A stretch of 14,965 nucleotides of DNA, taken from contig JABDJT010000326.1 of NCBI GenBank assembly GCA_013003335.1, forward strand, positions 1-14,965, written 5' to 3'. The position numbers and the translations under genes were made by a program. Under the pieces are notes generated by a model that did not search any database, was not told the origin of the DNA, and saw only the letters and a list, made by a program, of their open reading frames with translations. This stretch comes from Verrucomicrobiales bacterium (lineage in GTDB: Bacteria; Verrucomicrobiota; Verrucomicrobiia; Verrucomicrobiales; DEV007). This document shows, in pieces, positions 1 to 6,989 of the stretch (positions are counted from its first letter, which is position 1; each line of letters begins with the position of its first letter).

Positions 1-1237
1 CCAGCAACTGGTGGCCCGGGGACAGCCCGAGTTCCTTCAAACCTTTTCCAATTCCAATGGCCAACACGCCGGAGAATGACGTCATCAAGTTCAAGGCCGA
101 AATCACCCGACCCCGACTGGATTCATCCGCCCGGTCCTGCAGGTGAGCGTTGAGCGGCACCACGTAGAATGCGCTGGCAAAACCGATCACTCCCAGCGCG
201 GAATACCAGGCGGGGGAGCCGGCCGTCAGCAGCCCCGCTCCGCAAAAGCCGATCGCCATCCCGATTCCGCCGATCGGGGAGAGAGGAAGCCTGATCCGGT
301 TTTTACTGAGAAAGGAGACCAGGAGACTTCCGGCAATCAGCCCGATCCCGACCGCGCTCATCATTTTACCGGTAGCCGTCAGCAGGCCCTGGCGGGTCAG
401 ATCGGAAAACATGGATTTTGCGAAGGCGACAAACCCGAGGCCGAGGAAATTGGCAACGAACCAATACCAGGTAATGTAGAGCGCCGTCAGTTTCAGCACA
501 CGCTTTTTGAATAAATCGCGGAGGTGGACGAAATGCCGGACCAGCACGGTCGGCGTGAATTTTTCACTGGGGTGGGAGGGGGTATTGCGCACGAACAGGC
601 AAATGATCATCGCTATGACCGAGCCGGCCCCGATCCCGAGTATCGTGATCAGCGCTGCCTTCCAGTTGTTCTCGATCGACTCTCCGAACTCCGCGTTGTA
701 TCCGGCCAGAAGTGTATCGTACCAGACACCGGCCAGGATCATTCCGCCCAGGATTCCGACCATGGTCAGCATCGACATCAGGCCGTTGGCGAAACTCAGG
801 CGCGCCGTTCCGACCAGCTCCTTCAGGATGCCCTGCTTGGCAGGGGAAAAAATCGTCGATTGCACAGCGAGGAGAAAAAAGCCGAACACGGCGAGGTGAA
901 CATTTCGCTTCCAGACACAGACTGCGATGAACGCGAAAATCAAAAACTGGCCCACCACGCACCACCAAAGCACCAGTTTTTTCGAGAACCGGTCCGACAG
1001 GTATCCCGCCACCGGCGCGAGCAGGATGAACGGTATCGGAATCATCGCCGTGAGAATGAATTCGATATCATCCCCGACCGCTGTACCGGCAGCGACCACC
1101 ATCGCCAGTCCGATCAGAACGAACTTCACGAAATTGTCGTTGAACGCGTTCTGCGTTTGCACAAACAACACCGCCGCCAGCGATTTTGAGCCGGTGGGTT
1201 CAGAGATGCGGTTTTCGTCGTGAGTGGAATCCCCCAT
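1..1237 (-). CDS. LplT-like major facilitator superfamily transporter, 3' end cut off
   Basis: The gene runs off the left edge; 412 codons are visible. The protein begins MGDSTHDENR and soon enters a membrane segment with the motif QNAFNDNFVKFVLIG. Further on it shows APVAGYLSDRFSKKLV (the MFS loop 2-3 signature), FSPAKQGILKELV, and near the edge VPLNAHLQDRADESSRGRV. These match the lysophospholipid transporter (LplT) branch of MFS, which flips lysophospholipids or related lipids across the inner membrane. In many bacteria this MFS unit is fused to, or next to, an acyltransferase and acyl-ACP/CoA ligase (Aas); whether that is so here lies outside the window. The ATG at 1237 is chosen because the protein then starts just before the first helix; no Shine-Dalgarno is visible. 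It is transcribed divergently from ffs/trpB, and a dispersed repeat lies between them. MFS is certain; the LplT subgroup is likely. Confidence 0.85.
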   Translation of the reverse strand, partial: MGDSTHDENRISEPTGSKSLAAVLFVQTQNAFNDNFVKFVLIGLAMVVAAGTAVGDDIEFILTAMIPIPFILLAPVAGYLSDRFSKKLVLWWCVVGQFLIFAFIAVCVWKRNVHLAVFGFFLLAVQSTIFSPAKQGILKELVGTARLSFANGLMSMLTMVGILGGMILAGVWYDTLLAGYNAEFGESIENNWKAALITILGIGAGSVIAMIICLFVRNTPSHPSEKFTPTVLVRHFVHLRDLFKKRVLKLTALYITWYWFVANFLGLGFVAFAKSMFSDLTRQGLLTATGKMMSAVGIGLIAGSLLVSFLSKNRIRLPLSPIGGIGMAIGFCGAGLLTAGSPAWYSALGVIGFASAFYVVPLNAHLQDRADESSRGRVISALNLMTSFSGVLAIGIGKGLKELGLSPGHQLL

Positions 1238-1288
1238 GGAGCAGGCGGCAAGCGCTTAGCTTAGCCCAAATCTGTGCAGTATCACGGC

Positions 1289-1368
1289 AAAACAAACCGA
1301 CAGGGTTGGTTCGCCAAACCAATGGGCTCCACTCGTTCCGTTTTTCGCTGAATCTGTTGGTTCGTTTT
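1289..1368 (+). repeat. Dispersed inverted-repeat element, copy 1
   Basis: This is an 80 bp copy of a repeat found four times in the window. The left end AAAACAAACCGACAG (1289-1303) pairs imperfectly with the right end CTGTTGGTTCGTTTT (1354-1368), 13 of 15 positions. Just inside the left end is the core GGGTTGGTTCGCCAAACC, identical to copy 4; it can fold as a 7-position stem with one mismatch and a TTCG loop. It lies in the divergent region between the transporter and the SRP RNA promoter, so it is not acting as a 3'-end terminator here. No transposase is present; it resembles a MITE or REP-like palindromic element, but the family is not identified. Confidence 0.85.
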
Positions 1369-1385
1369 CCGCTTCGTCCACTTTT

Positions 1386-1415
1386 TTCAGAAAAACCGAT
1401 AAAAATCCGTATAAT
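1386..1415 (+). promoter_or_regulatory. Promoter of the SRP RNA gene
   Basis: A perfect -10 hexamer TATAAT lies at 1410-1415. A weak -35 candidate TTCAGA (1386-1391, 4 of 6 to TTGACA) sits 18 bases upstream. The start expected about 7 bases after the -10 box, near 1422, coincides with the 5' strand of the closing helix of the SRP RNA (from 1423). This agreement supports both calls. The -35 element is uncertain. Confidence 0.75.
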
Positions 1416-1420
1416 GGCCG

Positions 1421-1513
1421 CTCCAGAGGCTGCGGAATGATGGCTTGTAAATCCCGCCAGGGCCGGAAGGCAGCAACGGTAGCTTGTCCAGCATTGCCGC
1501 AGTTCTCTGGTCC
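1421..1513 (+). ncRNA. ffs: Signal recognition particle RNA (4.5S-type)
   Basis: This small bacterial SRP RNA binds Ffh to form the particle that targets nascent inner-membrane proteins. The conserved helix 8 core is visible: CAGG-GCC-GGAA-GGC-AGCA around 1458-1474, with the GGAA tetraloop at 1465-1468 and the AGCA strand of the Ffh-binding symmetric loop. The ends close with CCAGAG (1423-1428) against CTCTGG (1505-1510), CTGCGG (1430-1435) against CCGCAG (1497-1502), and AATG (1436-1439) against CATT (1492-1495). The size of about 93 nt fits the short bacterial form without an Alu domain. Exact ends are estimated from the helix and the promoter. No clear hairpin-plus-T-run terminator follows, and trpB begins about 30 bases later. 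Confidence 0.92.
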
Positions 1514-1543
1514 CTCTCCTTTCCGAAACACGTATACCAAGTG

Positions 1544-2755
1544 ATGAGCAGCGCCCCGACTTTTCAGTCTATGCCGGACGAGAGCGGCCATTTCGGCACG
1601 TTCGGCGGACGGTTTGTACCGGAGACCCTGATGGCGGCGCTCAATGAGCTGACCGTCGAATACACCGCGGCGAAAAATGATCCGGAGTTTCAGCAGGAAT
1701 TGAAACAACTTCTGGCCGATTTTTGCGGACGCGAAACGCCTCTGTATTTCGCCGAGCGCTGGACCGAAAAACTGGGTGGCCCGAAGATTTACCTGAAACG
1801 CGAAGATCTACTGCACACCGGCGCGCACAAGATCAACAACGCTCTCGGCCAGATTCTGCTCGCGAAACGGCTGGGCAAAACCCGTATCATCGCCGAAACG
1901 GGAGCTGGTCAGCACGGCGTGGCCACCGCCACCGTTGCCGCGCGATTCGGGATGAAATGCGTCGTTTACATGGGCGCGGTCGACATGGAACGCCAGCACC
2001 TCAACGTCGTCCGGATGCGATTGCTCGGGGCGGAGGTTGTCGCGGTCGAGGCAGGCCAGCGGACGTTGAAGGAAGCCGTGAATGAGGCGCTGCGCGACTG
2101 GGTGACAAATGTTCGCAGCACGCACTACATTCTCGGCAGCGCTCTCGGGCCACACCCGTACCCGATGATGGTGCGGGATTTTCACCGGGTCATCGGTGAA
2201 GAAGCCCGGCGGCAGATTCTGGAAAAAGAAGGTCGGTTGCCCAATTTGCTCGTCGCCTGCGTCGGGGGCGGATCCAATGCGATCGGGCTGTTTCACCCGT
2301 TTCTCGGCGATGAAGATGTGAAAATGGTCGGCGTCGAGGCCGGGGGACATGGAATTAAGCACGGAGAACACGCCGCCCGCTTCCAGGGCGGAAAACTCGG
2401 CGTCCTCCAGGGCACGAAAACGTGGCTGCTGGCTGACGACGATGGACAGATTGAGCTGACGCACTCCGTGTCCGCCGGGCTGGATTACGCAGCCGTCGGA
2501 CCGGAACACGCCTTTTTGCAGGCAGAAGGCCGGGTCGAATATGATTTTGCGACCGATGACGAAGCCCTCGATGCATTCCAGGAAATCGCAAAAATTGAGG
2601 GAATTATACCAGCTTTGGAAAGTGCTCACGCTCTCGCATATGTGAAAAAAATTGCAAATAATTATAGCAATTCTGATATTGTGGTCCTAAACTTGTCGGG
2701 CCGAGGCGACAAAGATGTCGAGCAGGCATCGAAATATCTTCTGCCTAGCGAGTGA
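1544..2755 (+). CDS. trpB: Tryptophan synthase beta chain
   Basis: TrpB condenses indole with serine to make tryptophan, using pyridoxal phosphate, normally in an alpha2-beta2 complex with TrpA. The 403-residue product has the family signature: GHFGTFGGRFVPETLM near the N-terminus, HTGAHKINNALGQ with the PLP lysine at K96, AETGAGQHG with the catalytic glutamate at E118, and the PLP-phosphate loop GGGSNA at 241-246. The length is normal. An open frame extends upstream to a TTG at 1484, but that would start inside the SRP RNA. ATG 1544 (MSSAPTFQ) is preferred and ATG 1571 (MPDESGHFG) is possible; neither has a Shine-Dalgarno. No trpA is beside it. The last roughly 100 bases before the C-terminal SGRGDKD motif are much more AT-rich than the rest. 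Transcription probably comes at least partly from the ffs promoter. Confidence 0.96.
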   Translation: MSSAPTFQSMPDESGHFGTFGGRFVPETLMAALNELTVEYTAAKNDPEFQQELKQLLADFCGRETPLYFAERWTEKLGGPKIYLKREDLLHTGAHKINNALGQILLAKRLGKTRIIAETGAGQHGVATATVAARFGMKCVVYMGAVDMERQHLNVVRMRLLGAEVVAVEAGQRTLKEAVNEALRDWVTNVRSTHYILGSALGPHPYPMMVRDFHRVIGEEARRQILEKEGRLPNLLVACVGGGSNAIGLFHPFLGDEDVKMVGVEAGGHGIKHGEHAARFQGGKLGVLQGTKTWLLADDDGQIELTHSVSAGLDYAAVGPEHAFLQAEGRVEYDFATDDEALDAFQEIAKIEGIIPALESAHALAYVKKIANNYSNSDIVVLNLSGRGDKDVEQASKYLLPSE

Positions 2756-2815
2756 GAATTTACGCTCCTCTCTCACAAAGCTCGATAACCCACAATCTCT
2801 CTCCCCCCCTGACAT

Positions 2816-3571
2816 ATGTCGTCTGCCGTACCGGTATGCCCCGATCTCGATGAATCGGGCCGGCCGCTTTCACCCCACACTCCGGCCAATCTGAATGCCG
2901 CGCTCACCATCCCGCCGGAAAATGCGTCAACCGCGGTCAAGGAATCGGAAGCACTGTTTATTCATGACTTTCTCCGGGATCATCCGGAATGTGGTCGGAC
3001 GCTGGAAGTCGGGATGGGTTACGGTCGCTCCGCCTCACACATCATGGCTGCGACAGGAAAAGCGCATGTCGCGATGGATCCGTTCCAGGACACATACGAC
3101 CGTTTGGGGCTGCGAAACCTGGAAGGGCTCGGATTTGACGAGCAGTTGGAGTTTCACGATGACTTTTCCCATAACGTGCTTCCGAAACTGCACGGCGAAG
3201 GCCGAAAATTCGATTTTGCCTTCATCGACGGCGATCACAAGTTCGACGGAATCCTGATCGATTTTTATTACGCCGATTTGATGCTCGATCCGGGTGGGTA
3301 CGTGCTTCTTCATGATACCTGGATGCGATCGACCCAAATGGTGATGGGCTTTGTCCGGAAAAACCGGAAAGACTACGAAGAGGTTCCGACGCATCTTCGG
3401 AATCTCTGCCTGTTCAAAAAAACGGGCACGGACGAGCGAAACGGCATGTTTTTCCGGGAGTTCTACAATACCAGGAACATTCTCGTGCATCCGGCCATTT
3501 CCTACATGTCGGAAGGGAAAGATTCCGCCCTGAAACGGTTCCTGCTTTGGTTGAAGCGGAAAATCCGCTGA
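2816..3571 (+). CDS. Class I SAM-dependent methyltransferase (Methyltransf_24-like)
   Basis: This is a 251-residue soluble protein with a Rossmann methyltransferase core. Motif I is LEVGMGYGRSASHI (residues about 63-76, SAM-binding glycines), followed by the acidic end of strand 2 at MDPF (87-90). Later come FDFAFIDGDHKFDG (132-145) and GGYVLLHDTW (160-169). The IDGDH...LHDTW pattern is typical of the family that includes sugar O-methyltransferases and cephalosporin-hydroxylase-like proteins, where these acidic residues and His often bind a metal ion. The substrate is unknown. It follows trpB by 60 bases in the same direction, with no promoter or terminator that I can see between them. The spacer ends in a C-rich run, so there is no Shine-Dalgarno. 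It converges on the hydrolase gene, with repeat copy 2 between them. Confidence 0.85.
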   Translation: MSSAVPVCPDLDESGRPLSPHTPANLNAALTIPPENASTAVKESEALFIHDFLRDHPECGRTLEVGMGYGRSASHIMAATGKAHVAMDPFQDTYDRLGLRNLEGLGFDEQLEFHDDFSHNVLPKLHGEGRKFDFAFIDGDHKFDGILIDFYYADLMLDPGGYVLLHDTWMRSTQMVMGFVRKNRKDYEEVPTHLRNLCLFKKTGTDERNGMFFREFYNTRNILVHPAISYMSEGKDSALKRFLLWLKRKIR

Positions 3572-3579
3572 CCGTGATT

Positions 3580-3666
3580 CACGAATCGACAGATTCGGAG
3601 CGAAGCGGAGAAAGACGGAACGTGTGGAGTCAATTGGTTTGACGAACAGACCCTATTTGTTCGTAT
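3580..3666 (-). repeat. Dispersed inverted-repeat element, copy 2 (inverted)
   Basis: Read on the minus strand, this copy begins AATACGAACAAATAGGGT and continues with a diverged core (TGTTCGTCAAACC), then ATTGACTCCACACG and TTCCGTCTTTCT, and ends GAATCTGTCGATTCGT. Base for base it follows copies 1 and 4 along its whole length, with scattered substitutions and one short indel. It fills almost the whole gap between the converging methyltransferase and hydrolase genes. Its left end overlaps the 3' end of the hydrolase gene and provides that gene's stop codon (TAG, complement of 3653-3655). It could serve as a two-way transcription stop here, although no T-run is obvious. Confidence 0.8.
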
Positions 3667-4744
3667 TTTTCAGAATACCGGAAATTCGTTCGACTGCTTT
3701 TCCGGCGAGGCGGCCATACTTGGTTTTCGGAAAGGCCTCTGCAATTTTGTGATATTGCGCAGCGCACTCGGCAATCGTGGAAACGAAACGGTCCTTGGAT
3801 TCGTAGGCAAGAATCTTTTTGAATTGTGCACGTGCCTCCTGTTCCCGCTCCGTCCGCGGGTCGGCCCGGAATTCGGCGAGTGCGTCAGCGAGCGTCTCTT
3901 TTCCCTCTTTGTCCAGCAATGCAGCATATGGTGAAGCCTGCATGGATTCGATAGTCTCCAGTTTCTCGAAGGCAGACAGATCAGGCGACTTTTTTGTCTC
4001 GGCGAGCGTGTCTTCCATCCAATCGATGGCGTCGCTCTGGTTGGCGATTCCGGCCTGCACGCGGAGCCACTGTTTCATCGAATCCGAAGACGGTTCGATG
4101 CCGAGAAGCGGAAATTTGTGGCCAATGCCGGGCCAGATTTCAAAGGTCACCTCAGAAGCTCGATTTTTCGAAAAGGCGTTTTTTGCCGCGATGCTCATCG
4201 CAAGATTGGGGTCGTCTTCGCCGATACCAATGTAGATCTTTTTCGGATGCGCTCCGGTGGTGGGTTCGAAAATCCCGGCTCCGAGGATCATTCCGCCCGC
4301 GACCTTCGGGTCTTTTTCCAGGATCAGCGCAGTGACCCACCCGCCTTTGCTGAACCCGCTGACAAAAATTCGTTTCGGGTCGAGATTGACGGATTGAGCG
4401 ACTGTTTCACGGACCTCGTGCAGGATCTTGATGTCGCGCTCGAGGTTTTCTGCCGAGAATTGATACTGACCCGGTTCGATGTAGGTCATCCCGATCAGGA
4501 CCCAGTCTTTTCCCTTCGTGTAGAGACGCAGATATTCGATCGTCGGCTGGCCGCTGGTGCCGTGGTAGTAAAACAGGGTCGGGTGCGGTTTCGCAGCGTC
4601 GTAATTTTCCGGCACCCAGACATGCAGTGGCTTTTCAAAATGCGAGGTTTGCAATTTGGTCACTTCCGCCGGCTGAAAAGATCCGGCATTCTGTCCCTGA
4701 ACAACCGCGGCGCCTGAGCAAAACAGAACAGCCGCGCTACTCAA
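3653..4744 (-). CDS. Exported alpha/beta hydrolase, PHB depolymerase/esterase-like
   Basis: The 363-residue protein has an N-terminal hydrophobic stretch (AAVLFCSGAAVVQGQNA) that looks like a signal peptide, then an esterase-type alpha/beta hydrolase fold. Visible elements are the oxyanion strand TLFYYHGTSG (about 56-65), the nucleophile elbow GFSKGG with Ser132, an acid candidate in GEDDPN (Asp177 or Asp178) and the catalytic His219 in GIGHKF. This arrangement resembles secreted polyhydroxybutyrate-depolymerase/feruloyl-esterase proteins (LpqC-like). About 120 residues of predicted helix follow, with no family I recognise. The start is uncertain. TTG 4744 overlaps the stop of the upstream peptidase gene (TTGAGTAG) but leaves the signal peptide without positive charges. 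ATG 4843 would add 33 residues, including KKGNRRW and a fuller signal peptide, at the cost of a 107-base overlap. The last residues and stop lie in repeat copy 2. Confidence 0.8.
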   Translation of the reverse strand: MSSAAVLFCSGAAVVQGQNAGSFQPAEVTKLQTSHFEKPLHVWVPENYDAAKPHPTLFYYHGTSGQPTIEYLRLYTKGKDWVLIGMTYIEPGQYQFSAENLERDIKILHEVRETVAQSVNLDPKRIFVSGFSKGGWVTALILEKDPKVAGGMILGAGIFEPTTGAHPKKIYIGIGEDDPNLAMSIAAKNAFSKNRASEVTFEIWPGIGHKFPLLGIEPSSDSMKQWLRVQAGIANQSDAIDWMEDTLAETKKSPDLSAFEKLETIESMQASPYAALLDKEGKETLADALAEFRADPRTEREQEARAQFKKILAYESKDRFVSTIAECAAQYHKIAEAFPKTKYGRLAGKAVERISGILKNTNK

Positions 4745-5555
4745 TCCGCAAAATGATATTCCTCCAAATCTGCTGAAATGTTTCCCGATCCATCTTCTGT
4801 TCCCCTTTTTCAGGATCGGGATTGAGAACAGTGAAAGTTCCATCGGGCGAAATCGATTTGATGAGAATCCAGTGATCGAACAGGTGTCGATGCTGGATCA
4901 CTGCCATCATGGGTGGCTCGTAATCGCGGAGCAAGTTTGCAAAATCGGTTTTTTCGAGGATCACCCGTTTTCCGGTTCCGCTCAGCTTCTCCCGCAACCC
5001 CATGCGGACGCTGAATTCGTCGGTTGCGGTCGCGGCGTTTGTGCCGCAAATCGTCGCCATCTCCCCTTCGCTGGTCTGGATTCCCTCAAAATGCAGCAGC
5101 ATGGCGGCGGCGGCTGCCCCGCAGGAATAGAGCGTCGTTTGTGTCACCAGCCCCGTCTCCGGATCGGGGAAATTCTCCATCCTTGGGGAATGATCCATGG
5201 CCAGCGTGGACACGACCATTCGCAAAGAAACGAACAGCACAATTCCGGCAGCCGCCTTCGCGAGAACCCGCACACTGAATCGCCGGATCAGGGGGATGGC
5301 CGCTCCGGTGAGAAACAGGGCAGGGGGAAATCCCCACCACGGCCTCACGAATGAATACCAGTCGCCATCAAAAGCCGTGTATTCGATGGTCGGATATCGC
5401 CGCACCACGAACCGGAGGAGAATCAGAACGATGGCAATTGCCATGGCGGTCGTCAGCCAGCGTGGGCGCGTTGTTCCGGCCAGTAAACCGGCGACGAAAA
5501 AGATCACGAGGGCGATCAGGACAATGATGAGAGAGAGAGCGTGCGGGGAAGGCAT
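4737..5555 (-). CDS. Membrane-anchored C39-like cysteine peptidase
   Basis: The product has 272 residues. The N-terminal half has four hydrophobic segments, at about residues 7-27, 34-51, 72-90 and 97-117. The C-terminal half (about 125-272) resembles a peptidase C39 domain: Gln139 lies six residues before Cys145 in QTTLYSCGAAAAAMLL (oxyanion Gln and nucleophile Cys), followed by HRHLFDHWILIKSI with His218 as the likely catalytic His. Where the family has Asp-Pro, this protein has Asn235-Pro236 in VLNPDPEKG. C39 peptidases classically cut double-glycine leader peptides and are usually fused to an ABC exporter; no ABC ATPase motif is present, so the substrate is unknown. The frame is open upstream to 5786, but that part overlaps the PcfJ-domain gene and looks non-coding; ATG 5555, 20 bases after that gene's stop, is chosen. 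The fold call is by motif only. Confidence 0.78.
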   Translation of the reverse strand: MPSPHALSLIIVLIALVIFFVAGLLAGTTRPRWLTTAMAIAIVLILLRFVVRRYPTIEYTAFDGDWYSFVRPWWGFPPALFLTGAAIPLIRRFSVRVLAKAAAGIVLFVSLRMVVSTLAMDHSPRMENFPDPETGLVTQTTLYSCGAAAAAMLLHFEGIQTSEGEMATICGTNAATATDEFSVRMGLREKLSGTGKRVILEKTDFANLLRDYEPPMMAVIQHRHLFDHWILIKSISPDGTFTVLNPDPEKGEQKMDRETFQQIWRNIILRIE

Positions 5556-5575
5556 CCGGCGGGCAGGGGCCGAAG

Positions 5576-6865
5576 TTACACCGAAATCCGGTGTCGTTCG
5601 AGCCACGCTTCCACAAATTCCTCGGTTTCTGAGCGGGCATCCGTGTTGAACTTCGATTCCAGCTGGCCGATTCGCCACTGGCCATCCGGCGCACGGACGA
5701 TCGACAGGGTGCATCGCTCCGGAATGAGGACCCGGTAAATGAAAGTGTCGCCCTGTTCCACTCGCGAAACGTAGCTCGCCACACAATTGCCCTGTGATTC
5801 CCCCTCGTCCACCAGTCCTTCCGGACTCGTAATTGGTTCGATTTTTCCCGATATACCCTCGACGGGCGGATTTTTGAACCTGGAGGAATCGAAATTGCTG
5901 ACGTATTTCAACCGCTGGACCCGGCGATGATAGTCCTCCGTGATGCGATCGTGAATCTCCCGCAGCCGCCTGATGCTCTGGAATAAACCGAGCCGGTGAT
6001 GGGGGTTCATTTCCGCACTCATTCTCAGGGTGTTGGAAATCAGGTGAACGATTCGGGCGCGGTAGTTTTCCGATTTATCATTGGCCACCTCCTCAAGTAA
6101 ATTTTGTGAAGCGGCATCGGCTGCTTGCGGGTGGTTCAGAATTTCCAGCACCCCGGAATTGATCACCGGCAGGTGCACGAGGCGGGGTTTCGGGCGGTCC
6201 AGTTCGGTGCGGACGGTCGCAACGATCGATTCCCAGTTTTCGCCGTTGATCGCCCCGGGCTTGATCTTGCGGAATAGTTTCACGGCGCTGGGTGACGAGG
6301 GAAGATCCAGCGATTTCAGAAGATCCCGTTGCCGCATGGAACCGCATTCCAGGGAGCGGATCAGCCCGGCATCGCCGTTCATTTTCTGGGCGAGCAGGAA
6401 AGCAAGGGCCGGGTTCTGTTTCACGAGATCCACGGCCGATTCATCATAGCGAAGTAGCAGCAAAAGCAGCCACTGGTGACTGCGAAACGGTTCCAGAGCT
6501 GCCGCAATGGGTTTAGGGAGCGAAAAGCGGAAACCGTCAAAAGCCTTGCGCCTCTGCTTTTCGATCGGAAGCAACGAGAGAGGTTTTTGCGAGATGGCTT
6601 CGTCAAAAAAACCGAATGCAAGCTGATCCGCCGCCGGTTGAGATTCTTCGCCGCCCTGATCCTGCGACTTTTTTCTCGACGGGCGATATGGACGAACGAG
6701 ACGAAAATCTGGTACAAAATGCTGCCAGAGCTGGCGGCGGGAAGTACGGCGGACGGCTGTCGGTTCCGGCCAGCCCGTGATCACCATGACCGAATCCTCT
6801 CCGAAAATGCGGAGTTTCCCGTCGGAAAAACTGAAGCCGGGGGCGGCTGGTGAATTGGATGGCAT
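5576..6865 (-). CDS. PcfJ-domain protein
   Basis: This is a 429-residue soluble protein with a charged, proline-rich N-terminal region and a helical middle. The C-terminal block (about 344-429) resembles the PcfJ-like domain: an SPEGLVDEGESQGNCVASY segment with Cys361, then YRV, a short hairpin ending in WRIGQLESKFN, and a final helix with EEFVEAWL. PcfJ was first named on the conjugative plasmid pCF10, and its biochemical role is not established; chromosomal relatives are known in several phyla. No transmembrane segment or signal peptide is seen. ATG 6865 is used; a TTG two codons upstream (6871) is possible. It leads a cluster with the C39-like peptidase and the hydrolase, 20 bases from the next start. 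The upstream region holds repeat-derived sequence. Confidence 0.72.
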   Translation of the reverse strand: MPSNSPAAPGFSFSDGKLRIFGEDSVMVITGWPEPTAVRRTSRRQLWQHFVPDFRLVRPYRPSRKKSQDQGGEESQPAADQLAFGFFDEAISQKPLSLLPIEKQRRKAFDGFRFSLPKPIAAALEPFRSHQWLLLLLLRYDESAVDLVKQNPALAFLLAQKMNGDAGLIRSLECGSMRQRDLLKSLDLPSSPSAVKLFRKIKPGAINGENWESIVATVRTELDRPKPRLVHLPVINSGVLEILNHPQAADAASQNLLEEVANDKSENYRARIVHLISNTLRMSAEMNPHHRLGLFQSIRRLREIHDRITEDYHRRVQRLKYVSNFDSSRFKNPPVEGISGKIEPITSPEGLVDEGESQGNCVASYVSRVEQGDTFIYRVLIPERCTLSIVRAPDGQWRIGQLESKFNTDARSETEEFVEAWLERHRISV

Positions 6866-6911
6866 TGGCAACCCGCAACATTTTCAATTCCCTGCGAACC
6901 GCAACTGAAAG

Positions 6912-6986
6912 CAGGGGTCAGGCTGTTCAAATTTTCAATAACAAAACCGAAACAATCGATTCAATCGATTTGACCTTGTCAGGCTG
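6912..6986. repeat. Intergenic degenerate repeats with GTCAGGCTG motif
   Basis: The nonamer GTCAGGCTG occurs twice in the same direction, at 6917-6925 and 6978-6986. The first lies in CAGGGGTCAGGCTGTTCAAA (from 6912) followed by TTTTCAATA. Between them is a near-tandem pair, AATCGATTC and AATCGATTT (6954-6971). From memory, GGGGTCAGG next to a TTCAAATTTTCAA-type stretch recalls sequences beside REP-associated IS200-like transposase genes in other bacteria, but no transposase is here and I cannot verify the match. The segment is also the upstream region of the PcfJ-domain gene, so some of it may be regulatory. Confidence 0.4.
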
Positions 6987-6989
6987 ATT

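Noticed and set aside
524..1189. Plus-strand open frames at the left end
   Set aside because: They are antisense to the transporter, and the translations are highly charged and low in complexity, as expected from shadow frames of a membrane protein.
1484..1543. N-terminal extension of trpB from a TTG at 1484
   Set aside because: It overlaps the 3' strand of the SRP RNA, and the residues do not match TrpB N-termini.
1808..2629. Long minus-strand open frame (273 codons) inside trpB
   Set aside because: It lies fully antisense to a clear trpB; the product has no recognisable motif, and its openness follows from the GC-rich codon pattern.
4118..4717. Plus-strand frame of 199 codons
   Set aside because: Antisense to the hydrolase gene, which has clear catalytic motifs.
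5556..5786. N-terminal extension of the C39-like protein
   Set aside because: It overlaps the conserved PcfJ-domain C-terminus in another frame; the residues are Pro/Arg/Gly-rich without pattern, and a good start with membrane segment lies at 5555.
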